Shown here piece after piece: positions 51,992 through 59,648 of a DNA stretch of 64,000 nt (the first letter of the stretch is position 1; every line of letters starts with the position of its first letter). The notes below the pieces were generated by a model, which saw nothing but the letters and a program-made list of their open reading frames with translations, had not been told where the DNA came from and made no database searches. Made by a program: the position numbers and the translations under genes. The stretch covers positions 1 to 64,000 of the forward strand of contig JAZRQO010000021.1 in the NCBI GenBank assembly GCA_045649825.1, given 5' to 3'. This DNA comes from RGIG9115 sp045649825. GTDB taxonomy: Bacteria > Bacillota > Clostridia > UBA1381.

Positions 51992-53023
51992 TTATCTCTG
52001 CACACGGCCCGAGCCATCGCCCCCTGCAAGGTTATCGACATCCGCTCTTGAAACAAGATTGAAATCGCCTGGAATTGTGTGCTTAAGTGCTGATGCAGCA
52101 ACACCGAATTCAAGCGCTTCTTTAAAATTCTTTCCGTCAAGGAAACCGCATATTGTTCCGCCTGCAAAGCTGTCGCCACCCCCAACTCGGTCTACGATAG
52201 GTGAAATTCTGTATTCTCTTGAATGATAGAATTCCTTTGTATCTCTTGAATATATACAAGCAGACCACCCGTTGTCTGACGCTGAGTGTGAAACTCTGAG
52301 TGATGATATTACATACTCAAAATTAAACTTCTCTACCATCTGCTCAAATATGCTCTTGTAGCCTGCAAGTTCAAGTTCACCACTTGTAACATCAGTATTG
52401 CCGGGTTTGAAGCCTAGTACCTTTTCTGCATCTTCCTCGTTACCAATACAAACATCAACATACTGCATAAGGTTTGACATTACTACTCTAGCCTTTTCGC
52501 TTGACCAGAGTTTTTTTCTGAAGTTAAGGTCGCAGCTTACCTTTACGCTATGCTTTTTTGCAGCCTTTAAAGCTTCTTCTGTAAGCTCCGCTGCCATATC
52601 GGAAACTGCAGGGGTAATTCCTGTGAAATGGAACCAATCACAGCCTTCAAAAATTTTATCAAAATCAAAATCTTCCGCTTTTGCAGTTGAGATGGAAGAA
52701 TGTGCTCTGTCGTATACTACATTTGAAGCACGCATTGCAGCCCCTGTTTCAAGGAAGTATATGCCAAGTCTTTCGCCGCCTCTTGCAATATTATCGGTTT
52801 TTACATTCATTTTACGAAGAGCCGCAACCGCACAATCACCGATTGGGTTTTCAGGAACCTTTGTTACAAACTCAGCATCGTGACCGTAGTTTGCAAGGGA
52901 TATTGCTACATTTGCTTCACCACCACCGTAGCAAACATCAAATTCATCTGCCTGAATAAATTTCTCGTTGCCGGGAGTAGAAAGTCTCAGCATTATTTCT
53001 CCCATTGTTACTATTTTAGCCAT
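51992..53023 (-). CDS. kdgK: 2-dehydro-3-deoxygluconokinase
   Basis: A 343-residue PfkB-family sugar kinase that phosphorylates 2-keto-3-deoxygluconate to KDPG. GEIMLRLSTPGNEKF at the N-terminus, YGGGEANVAISLA, and DRVGGGDSFAGGTICG with the catalytic Asp are typical of KdgK. It overlaps the stop of eda by one base (TAATG), so the two are translationally coupled. It continues the uronate pathway of uxuB-uxuA. Confidence 0.9.
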   Translation of the reverse strand: MAKIVTMGEIMLRLSTPGNEKFIQADEFDVCYGGGEANVAISLANYGHDAEFVTKVPENPIGDCAVAALRKMNVKTDNIARGGERLGIYFLETGAAMRASNVVYDRAHSSISTAKAEDFDFDKIFEGCDWFHFTGITPAVSDMAAELTEEALKAAKKHSVKVSCDLNFRKKLWSSEKARVVMSNLMQYVDVCIGNEEDAEKVLGFKPGNTDVTSGELELAGYKSIFEQMVEKFNFEYVISSLRVSHSASDNGWSACIYSRDTKEFYHSREYRISPIVDRVGGGDSFAGGTICGFLDGKNFKEALEFGVAASALKHTIPGDFNLVSRADVDNLAGGDGSGRVQR

Positions 53024-53664
53024 TAACCTCTAGCCTCCTTAATCTTTGCAATAAATTCCTTGGCAGTAGCTGTTATTTTTGCATAGTCACCTGATTTTGC
53101 GCCTGCTGTAAGTGAGCTTCCTGCACCTACCGCAACTGCTCCTGCTTTAATCCATTCATGCACATTGGAAATCTCAACACCGCCTGTGGGCATCATTTTC
53201 GCATGAGGCAAGGGGCCCTTTATATCTTTTATAATCTTAGGACCGAAAAGGTCGGCAGGGAATATTTTAATAATATCCGCTCCCGCTTCCATTGCAGTTA
53301 AAACCTCAGTAATTGTAATACATCCGGGCATATAGGGAATTCTGTAACGGTTGCAAAGCTTTGCCGCCTCAAGATTAAATCCGGGGCTTACAACATAGTT
53401 TGCACCTGAAAGTATTGCAATTCTTGCAGTTTCGCTATCCAGCACTGTCCCTGCTCCTAAAAGCATTTCGCCGTTTGAATATCTCTTGGCAAGCTCTTCT
53501 ATTACCTTATGAGCACCCGGAACTGTGAATGTAAGCTCAATTGAAGGACATCCGCCTTCTAAGCATGCATCTGATATTCTGATTGCTTCATCTGCACTGT
53601 TCGCTCTTACAACTGCAACAAGTCCTGCATCTGTAAGCTTTGTTAAAACCCTTTCCTTGTCCAT
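53023..53664 (-). CDS. eda: KDPG/KHG aldolase
   Basis: A 213-residue class I aldolase that cleaves 2-keto-3-deoxy-6-phosphogluconate to pyruvate and glyceraldehyde-3-phosphate. The Schiff-base Lys is in DIIKIFPADLFGP, and LVAVVRANSADEA, IELTFTVPGA, GAGTVLD and MPTGGVE are conserved. ATG 53664 with AGGAGG upstream is better than the frame's earlier start at 53685. It is the first gene of eda-kdgK. Confidence 0.93.
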   Translation of the reverse strand: MDKERVLTKLTDAGLVAVVRANSADEAIRISDACLEGGCPSIELTFTVPGAHKVIEELAKRYSNGEMLLGAGTVLDSETARIAILSGANYVVSPGFNLEAAKLCNRYRIPYMPGCITITEVLTAMEAGADIIKIFPADLFGPKIIKDIKGPLPHAKMMPTGGVEISNVHEWIKAGAVAVGAGSSLTAGAKSGDYAKITATAKEFIAKIKEARG

Positions 53665-53763
53665 TGTTATTCCTCCTGTAATCATTTTATGTTTATATTT
53701 AACTACATAAATTCAACGAACATCACATCAAGTTTTTGTACAGTAATTTTAATGTTTTTACAC

Positions 53764-53796
53764 GCAAAAAACAGAGGACCATTTAAGTCCTCTGTT
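53764..53796 (-). terminator. terminator of the S-layer-type gene
   Basis: AACAGAGGAC (53770-53779) pairs with GTCCTCTGTT (53787-53796), followed by Us in the minus direction. Confidence 0.88.
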
Positions 53797-53818
53797 ATGT
53801 TATGCATTTTTATAATTC

Positions 53819-56818
53819 TTATTCGTATATAAAAATCATCTTAGGCTGCTTTGTATTACCAAGCGTTCCTGTATATCTGTAAATAGCAATTTTACTTGCA
53901 CTTGTTCTTTCATACTTAGCTTCTCTTAACTCATCAGGTGTAATTCTTTCAGTATCCGAACCTTCTAAGAAAGGTGTAACTTTCGAACCTTCGTCAGAAA
54001 TTCTGTAAATAACAGCAGAATCTACAGAAATAAGCTTCTCGTTATCCTCAGGTAATGCATCATCAACAAATCCATCTGATGTTACACGAAGCGAGTATTT
54101 ACCATTATCATTCAGAACTTCAATTACATTTACAACTATAATGTCACTATAAGAATTGTTTGATGTTGTATTTGAATACCATGTTAAACCATTAAAATTA
54201 CAACCTGAAGCTATAGCCGATTTAACATCATCATATTTGAGTGCATGTTCTGCATTAACAAGGCCTGTTGTTGAATCAGTACCTGCTCTGAAGAAGTCAC
54301 CCATCTTAATATCCGAAATGTCTACAGGGGTATAGTCTTCAACTGAGCCAACGAGATTTTCACTAACTGATGCTGACTTCTCTTTCATCTCATCAGAATT
54401 AGCATAATAGCTTACCTGGTAAACCTGTTCATCATTCTCTACCACAGTACTGTGATCCTGGGCCAACAGATATATCTGTGTGTCATTCTTTACATTAGTG
54501 GTCTGAGTTTCTTTACCATACAAAACAACCAATTCAGCAATTTTTGAATCATTTACATTATATGGTTGCACCCAATACTGATTACCTGTTTTGAACGATG
54601 AAATAGAACGCTTTGCGTATTCATTATTCTTTGTTCTGTCCTGAGGAACATAAATAAATGTTGTTGAAGAATTTACATAGAAGTCGCCGCTATCAATAGG
54701 TTCTTCAACATCCCTAAAGCTGTTTGAGCTATATTTACGCTTTGCAAGTGCTGCATACGGTACTATCGCCATTGTATCCTCTGTTGTAGCATTAGTATAA
54801 CTGGGATATACGCTTGGTTCAGCTACCATAATTTCTTCAACTTCAGTTCCGTTTATAGTAATTCTCGCAACCTGACAAGCATTTGAGAGATTTGGTAATG
54901 AACTTCCATACACTTTGTTTGTAACGTAATCAGGAACAGCTACATTAGGAAGTGATGAAAGCGGTGTAACATTGTCTGCCTCATAAATATTGTTTTTAAG
55001 CTCATCTATTGCTTCCGAATAAGATTTAGTCATTCCATTATACTTTACTTTATTCTTTAAGGTATAGGTCTTAACAGCTGATGCTGAGGGAACATATGCT
55101 GTGATGGTACCGGTCTCTGCATCAGCATCGTTAACCGCTCTTATAATATATACATATGGGCTTGTGCTTTGTGTTGTAGCGGTTTGCACGCCATACACAA
55201 TCTCTCCGTAGCTGTCAATGTAGAATGTACCTTGTGAGCCTGTTTCTGTTTTAATATTTGCATTTTCAGGCTTAAAATATTCTTTAGCGTAATCACTGAT
55301 TATATAATCTTTGCTATTAATAGTTATGGAACCATTTGCAGAAGATGTAGCTGTAATCTTACCTGTTACAGGTGATGAGCATACCTTTACTGTACGAACA
55401 GAAGCATCGTCGCTCTGAGCAACAAGAAGAACATCATTTGCCTTGAGTGATGTAGGTGAAACCTGAGCACCTGAAGAGTTTGTAATGCTTACTGTATATG
55501 TCACGCTATCAGGGTCAAGATATACTTCCCGGAGATGATGGACGGGAGGTGTTGTAAACTTCACCTTATTTGATACAAGGTAATCTGTTGTTGAAGGAGT
55601 TTTTGAAACTACAAGATAATCATAATCCATAATTTCAACTATATCAACAGAATTGTCACTGCCGCTGTCTGTGAGCTTTACTTCACCATACATAAATGTT
55701 GAAGTCTGAGCAGGATCAAGAACAGAGGCGAGCTTTGATGCAACATTTGCAGGGTCAACAAGCTTTCCATTGTAATAAACAGAAACGCCTGATCCATTGA
55801 TTGTTACATTTTTCAATCTATCGTTCTGGTCATAGTATGTAAGTGAAGCACCGCTAAAACCATCAATATCCTTTGAATTAACCACTGTTACAGTGTTTTT
55901 CGCAGACGCAAAATCTATTTCGTAAAGGGTATTCATATTTCCTGATTTGCCCTGACGATAATATACCACTGCTTCCTGACCAAGTCTTTCTTCAAACACA
56001 GACTTGTCCTCTGTATATGTGGTATAATCCATCTTAACTATTGTACCGTCACGAAGCATTATTGCCAGCTCGTCTATATAAAGCTGACCACTGAAAGTAG
56101 AAAGAACCTTGTCCTCTATACCCACAATTGTTGCCTTTTCCTTTATAATTCCAAGATATGTTTCCATAAAAGTATCAAGATTATCTTTTATGTTACCATT
56201 TATATCGTACTGAGGAATTTCTACCTCGAGCACATTAAACATAAGCTGTGCTATAATACCTCTTGCAGCGGGCATAGATGTGTTAACTGTAACTGCATCC
56301 TTTGTTATGCCGAGATTTCCTCCCTGCAAAATATAGCCGTTAGGCCATCCACCCATAGCAATAGCAGCATTCTCATAGCCTGCAGCACAAACAATCATCT
56401 TAACTGCCTGCTCATATGTAACCTTTGAATCAGGCTCAAAAGTTCCGTCGCCCATACCGTTAACTATTCCTCTGTCGGCAGCAGCGATAATGAAGCCCTT
56501 TGCCCAGTGACTGTCAATATCAGTGAATTTATCTGAGCTACCTACACTTGCATCTGCACCGAGAGCTGTTATTATGATTTTTGAAAATTCAGCTCTTGTA
56601 ATTTCTCCTTCGGGCTTGAAAGAGTATGTAGCACCGTTATCTTCTGTATAACCGTTAATAATACCCAGCTTGGTCAAGGTCATAATTCCTTCGTAATACT
56701 GAGTTTTGTTTGTTACGTCTGTAAATGATGACGGAGTGTCAGCGTGAGCAACGCCGCCAAAAGTGAGGCTGCTGAACAAACAAGCTGCAGCCACTAAAAG
56801 CGAAAACTTACGTTTCAT
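53819..56818 (-). CDS. large S-layer homology domain protein
   Basis: A secreted 999-residue protein, probably an S-layer or other major surface protein. The signal peptide (1-26) ends in VAHA. Three SLH modules follow (about 30-200: ITRAEFSKIIITALGA, VTYEQAVKMIVCAAGY and a more divergent third); these bind pyruvylated wall polymer. The remaining 800 residues are Thr-, Ser- and Val-rich beta-type sequence that I cannot assign. ATG 56818 has AGGAGG upstream. The strong promoter, long leader (about 150 nt) with alternative hairpins, and strong terminator fit a highly expressed gene. Confidence 0.85.
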   Translation of the reverse strand: MKRKFSLLVAAACLFSSLTFGGVAHADTPSSFTDVTNKTQYYEGIMTLTKLGIINGYTEDNGATYSFKPEGEITRAEFSKIIITALGADASVGSSDKFTDIDSHWAKGFIIAAADRGIVNGMGDGTFEPDSKVTYEQAVKMIVCAAGYENAAIAMGGWPNGYILQGGNLGITKDAVTVNTSMPAARGIIAQLMFNVLEVEIPQYDINGNIKDNLDTFMETYLGIIKEKATIVGIEDKVLSTFSGQLYIDELAIMLRDGTIVKMDYTTYTEDKSVFEERLGQEAVVYYRQGKSGNMNTLYEIDFASAKNTVTVVNSKDIDGFSGASLTYYDQNDRLKNVTINGSGVSVYYNGKLVDPANVASKLASVLDPAQTSTFMYGEVKLTDSGSDNSVDIVEIMDYDYLVVSKTPSTTDYLVSNKVKFTTPPVHHLREVYLDPDSVTYTVSITNSSGAQVSPTSLKANDVLLVAQSDDASVRTVKVCSSPVTGKITATSSANGSITINSKDYIISDYAKEYFKPENANIKTETGSQGTFYIDSYGEIVYGVQTATTQSTSPYVYIIRAVNDADAETGTITAYVPSASAVKTYTLKNKVKYNGMTKSYSEAIDELKNNIYEADNVTPLSSLPNVAVPDYVTNKVYGSSLPNLSNACQVARITINGTEVEEIMVAEPSVYPSYTNATTEDTMAIVPYAALAKRKYSSNSFRDVEEPIDSGDFYVNSSTTFIYVPQDRTKNNEYAKRSISSFKTGNQYWVQPYNVNDSKIAELVVLYGKETQTTNVKNDTQIYLLAQDHSTVVENDEQVYQVSYYANSDEMKEKSASVSENLVGSVEDYTPVDISDIKMGDFFRAGTDSTTGLVNAEHALKYDDVKSAIASGCNFNGLTWYSNTTSNNSYSDIIVVNVIEVLNDNGKYSLRVTSDGFVDDALPEDNEKLISVDSAVIYRISDEGSKVTPFLEGSDTERITPDELREAKYERTSASKIAIYRYTGTLGNTKQPKMIFIYE

Positions 56819-56845
56819 ATTTAATTCCTCCTGAATTAGATTAAT

Positions 56846-56881
56846 TATAGGCAACACAGGCGTTTCAAAAAATCGCCTATA
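56846..56881 (-). promoter_or_regulatory. mutually exclusive stems in S-layer gene leader
   Basis: TATAGGC (56846-56852) pairs with GCCTATA (56875-56881). Alternatively AGGCG (56858-56862) pairs with CGCCT (56874-56878). The two stems share bases 56875-56878, so only one can form. This lies in the leader, just upstream of the ribosome site. Confidence 0.45.
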
Positions 56882-56980
56882 GTGCCATGCTGGCATTATA
56901 ACATAAAATTCCTAATAACAAATATATAAGATATTTATATTACAATGAACGCTACCTATCGTATTTTATAGGATGCGTTA

Positions 56981-57009
56981 ATTATAACACGTGACATATA
57001 ATTAGTCAA
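56981..57009 (-). promoter_or_regulatory. promoter of S-layer-type gene
   Basis: Minus strand TTGACT (57004-57009), 17 bp, TATAAT (56981-56986), giving a leader of about 155 nt. A second TATAAT lies near 56900 but lacks a good -35. Confidence 0.75.
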
Positions 57010-57099
57010 TCTTTTTTTGCTAAGAAAAATATGTAAACTTTCTTTTTTGTAAATTACTGTCAAATACTGGGTAAATAACTATAAAAAATGCCCAAACAA

Positions 57100-57522
57100 T
57101 CAAACTCCGCCTGTCTCCTCTATTGTCGGCAATATAACCACACCGCCATCACCTTCCCGTTCCGCCTCCTCGCACTGTTCATAACCAAAGCTTTCTTTAA
57201 GCAGATATTTTGCACCGCCGGACGCTGCTTTATCAAAGAGCATTCTTTCGATATATGCCTCTGTTCTGAGCAGTGCCCTCTTCACGGTTTCTTTGTATTC
57301 TTCGCTTTCTTCAAGGCGGGTAAGCTCCTCCTTTGATGATAACCCAACTGCATATGCCATTGATGCGAGGGTTGCAGGTTTTCTATCCGTCATAACGGGT
57401 GAACCTGTTTTGTCAAAAATCATATTGCCCTCACCGTCACGGACAAATTCAGGCTCAAGAGACTCAAAATAAGCATCAATCAGTTTTTGAAACTGCTTTA
57501 CATTTTTAAAATTTTTTTTCAC
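57100..57522 (-). CDS. orphan phage terminase small-subunit-like protein
   Basis: A 140-residue protein resembling phage DNA-packaging (terminase) small subunits of the gp3-like kind. FKNVKQFQKLIDAYFESLE starts the protein, RKPATLASMAYAVGLSSKEELTRLE is the helix-turn-helix-type region, and LLRTEAYIERMLFDKAASGGAKYLLKESFGY is the typical later part. Such proteins bind the packaging site on phage DNA. No large terminase, portal or other phage gene is near, so this is a remnant or a domesticated copy. It has an intact frame, a good ribosome site (AGGAGG before GTG) and its own promoter, which argues against simple decay. The family call is from recall of motifs. Confidence 0.65.
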   Translation of the reverse strand: MKKNFKNVKQFQKLIDAYFESLEPEFVRDGEGNMIFDKTGSPVMTDRKPATLASMAYAVGLSSKEELTRLEESEEYKETVKRALLRTEAYIERMLFDKAASGGAKYLLKESFGYEQCEEAEREGDGGVVILPTIEETGGV

Positions 57523-57548
57523 GTTAATTCCTCCTTTAGCTATATTGT

Positions 57549-57576
57549 ATCATAAATTCTGCGGAAAAAACGTCAA
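57549..57576 (-). promoter_or_regulatory. promoter of terminase-like gene
   Basis: Minus strand TTGACG (57571-57576), 16 bp, TATGAT (57549-57554), about 27 bp ahead of the start codon. Confidence 0.5.
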
Positions 57577-57582
57577 ATTAAA

Positions 57583-57642
57583 AAAGATTTAAAAACCTTC
57601 AACCCCCTGCCCCCCAATCTTGGGGGCATAAAGGTAATCTTT
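57583..57642. repeat. 60-bp palindromic element
   Basis: AAAGATT (57583-57589) and ACCTT (57595-57599) have inverted partners AAGGT (57631-57635) and AATCTTT (57636-57642), enclosing a GC-rich core CCCCCAA/TTGGGGG (57611-57626). It may be a terminator or a small mobile palindrome. Confidence 0.5.
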
Positions 57643-57655
57643 TTTTGAATAAGCT

Positions 57656-57680
57656 AATTTGCGCACGTTGCGCGCAAATT
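57656..57680. repeat. GC-rich palindrome
   Basis: AATTTGCGC (57656-57664) pairs with GCGCAAATT (57672-57680), enclosing ACGTTGC. It adjoins the 60-bp palindrome; the function is unknown. Confidence 0.45.
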
Positions 57681-57690
57681 CCTATATTAT

Positions 57691-57718
57691 AAAAAAAGCA
57701 CATCAAAGTGCTTTTTTT
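57691..57718. terminator. terminator of apbE-phosphatase unit
   Basis: AAAAAAAGCAC (57691-57701) pairs with GTGCTTTTTTT (57708-57718). The end of the phosphatase gene overlaps the hairpin. Confidence 0.85.
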
Positions 57719-58155
57719 ATGTGTTCAATTAATCCCGTACACCCTTTAAGAACATCAGCATAAGTTACATCAAAGTTACCTGTGTACCAAGGGTCGCTTA
57801 TACTGTCAAAGCTTTCTGCAAACTCTAACAGCTTATATATTTTCTCGTCGTTTCCAAGTATTTTTTTCATATTCCTGATATTTGCGTCATCCATACCTAT
57901 AAAATAGTCGTATTTATCATAATCTGATTTTTCAAGATGAACTGCTTGCCTTTTCGTGTATGGTATTTTGTGTTTATCCAGCACCGCCTTTGTTCCGTAG
58001 TGAGTATCGTTTCCGATTTCTTCATAGCTTGTGGCGGCAGATGCTATATATACTTTATCTTTAAGACCAGCCTTCTCTGAAAGATATTTCATCACAAATT
58101 CACTCATTGTACTTCGGCATATATTTCCGTGGCACACAAACATTATCCGTATCAT
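57703..58155 (-). CDS. low molecular weight protein tyrosine phosphatase
   Basis: A 150-residue phosphatase. The P-loop is VCHGNICRS (Cys8, Arg14) and the general-acid Asp is in ISDPWYTG. It would dephosphorylate protein tyrosines or act on arginine phosphates; bacterial relatives often control exopolysaccharide kinases, but none is nearby. It starts directly after the apbE stop (TGAATG) and so is likely coupled to it. Confidence 0.93.
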   Translation of the reverse strand: MIRIMFVCHGNICRSTMSEFVMKYLSEKAGLKDKVYIASAATSYEEIGNDTHYGTKAVLDKHKIPYTKRQAVHLEKSDYDKYDYFIGMDDANIRNMKKILGNDEKIYKLLEFAESFDSISDPWYTGNFDVTYADVLKGCTGLIEHIKKAL

Positions 58156-59037
58156 TCAATTTTTCCTTTCAAAATTAATATCTCCCATGGCATGTATTTC
58201 ATTTTCGTCATCAATAATTATTACACCAAATGGAACATTTTTATATAAATAATTCTCTCTTTCGCAAAGCTCCTTTGTTTTATGAGTTCCAAGAACATAA
58301 AAAGCCGTAGAGAGTGCGTCTGCAGCAGTTCCGTCTTGCGAAATCACTGTAACAGATTTTATATCCGTGTCTGCAGGGTATCCCGTTTGCGGGTTAATAA
58401 TATGAGAATATTTTTTTCCGTCCGCCTCAAAATATCTGTGGTATCCCCCTGATGTAACCACTGCTAAGTCCGAAACATCTGTATACCCAATATAACCATC
58501 ACCATCAGGATTTTGTATTCCTACTCGCCAAGGCTTTCCGTCGGGTTTTGTACCCACAGTCTGAACATTTCCGCCAAGTGACACTATGGCAGATGTAACA
58601 CCACGGCTTAAAAGAAGCTCACGCACTTTTTTTCCTGCATAGCCCTTACCAATACCCCCAAAATCAACCGAAGTGTTTTCCAAAGAAAGAGCTTCTAGTA
58701 TTTCAAAATCATAAGGAACTCTAAATTTTTTATCTCTGAAGCCCCAAAGTTCAAGAATTGGTGAAACACTTATATCAAAAGCACCGCCCGTAAATGCTTT
58801 AAGCTCTTCGGCTTCAATTATCAGCTCCGACACTTCGCTTTGAGATACATCAATATTGTCCCACCTAAGCAAACAATCCAGCCTGTATATTTCTGATTTA
58901 ACGGCATCTGAATCCTCTTTGGTTCCGTATACAACGGAAGTCATATATGTATCCATAGCAAAAAAATCGTCTTCTACCTCATTGGAACATCCCGCGAGAA
59001 GCAGTGCAAAAAATGATAACATTAAAATTCTTAACAT
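58156..59037 (-). CDS. apbE: FAD:protein FMN transferase ApbE
   Basis: A 293-residue lipoprotein (lipobox LLAGC, Cys17) that moves FMN from FAD to Thr residues of exported or membrane flavoproteins. MDTYMTSVVYG, FDISVSPILELWGF, DFGGIGKGYAGKKV and the late HIINPQTGYPAD are ApbE motifs. The likely clients in this genome are RnfG and RnfD, encoded at 37.7-39.2 kb. It lies between a Gx transporter and a tyrosine phosphatase. Confidence 0.94.
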   Translation of the reverse strand: MLRILMLSFFALLLAGCSNEVEDDFFAMDTYMTSVVYGTKEDSDAVKSEIYRLDCLLRWDNIDVSQSEVSELIIEAEELKAFTGGAFDISVSPILELWGFRDKKFRVPYDFEILEALSLENTSVDFGGIGKGYAGKKVRELLLSRGVTSAIVSLGGNVQTVGTKPDGKPWRVGIQNPDGDGYIGYTDVSDLAVVTSGGYHRYFEADGKKYSHIINPQTGYPADTDIKSVTVISQDGTAADALSTAFYVLGTHKTKELCERENYLYKNVPFGVIIIDDENEIHAMGDINFERKN

Positions 59038-59041
59038 CAGC

Positions 59042-59551
59042 TTACCCCTTTTTAAAAAGACTGTGTACCGCTTTATTTTTTATGCAAAAACCACCTGCCC
59101 TTCCCGTAAACAAGCCTGCCGCAATACCAAGAGCACATAAAACAGGCAAATACACAAAAACAGCCGTACTTTTTAAAACAATTGCCGCAACCCCTAGCTG
59201 TGCGAAATTATGGGCAACCGCACCAAGCATACTGACGGCAGGAATAAGCTTTCCAAGCGGCAATAAGCTTGCAATTCCCATAACTGCAAAGCATACAATT
59301 CCCCCTGCCGCAGAATATAAAACGGCTATACCGCTGCCGCAAACAATGGCACCGATTATTATCCTGAGCATCAGAACTGCAAAAGCATATCTTTTTTTCC
59401 ACAAATAAATCGTTACCAGGGTGATTATATTTGAAAGTCCTATTTTAAATCCCGGAATAGGAACAGGAACGGGAATTCTGCTTTCGATAACAAAAACTGT
59501 AAGCGCTATTGCAAGAAGCATTGCACCAAGAGTTATATCCCGTATTTTCAA
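59042..59551 (-). CDS. Gx transporter family membrane protein
   Basis: A 169-residue membrane protein with about five helices, of the Gx transporter family (also labelled heptaprenyl diphosphate synthase component I). VFVIESRIPVPVPIPGFKIGLSNIITL is the family's signature region. Its function is not established; it is often near apbE in Clostridia. TTG 59551 with AAGGGGGTG upstream is chosen over the frame's first start at 59611, which lies inside the promoter. Confidence 0.82.
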   Translation of the reverse strand: MKIRDITLGAMLLAIALTVFVIESRIPVPVPIPGFKIGLSNIITLVTIYLWKKRYAFAVLMLRIIIGAIVCGSGIAVLYSAAGGIVCFAVMGIASLLPLGKLIPAVSMLGAVAHNFAQLGVAAIVLKSTAVFVYLPVLCALGIAAGLFTGRAGGFCIKNKAVHSLFKKG

Positions 59552-59582
59552 GCTATACACCCCCTTGAAAAATCTTTTGTTA

Positions 59583-59611
59583 ATTATACACCAACCAAAA
59601 GCTTTTGTCAA
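59583..59611 (-). promoter_or_regulatory. consensus promoter of Gx-apbE-phosphatase unit
   Basis: Minus strand TTGACA (59606-59611), 17 bp, TATAAT (59583-59588). It directly abuts the ptsI terminator. Confidence 0.82.
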
Positions 59612-59642
59612 GGAAAACAGGCTGCCCTGTATGCAGCCTGTT
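59612..59642 (-). terminator. terminator of the pts operon
   Basis: AACAGGCTGC (59616-59625) pairs with GCAGCCTGTT (59633-59642); a short U-rich run follows in the minus direction, immediately before the next promoter. Confidence 0.82.
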
Positions 59643-59648
59643 ATAAGT

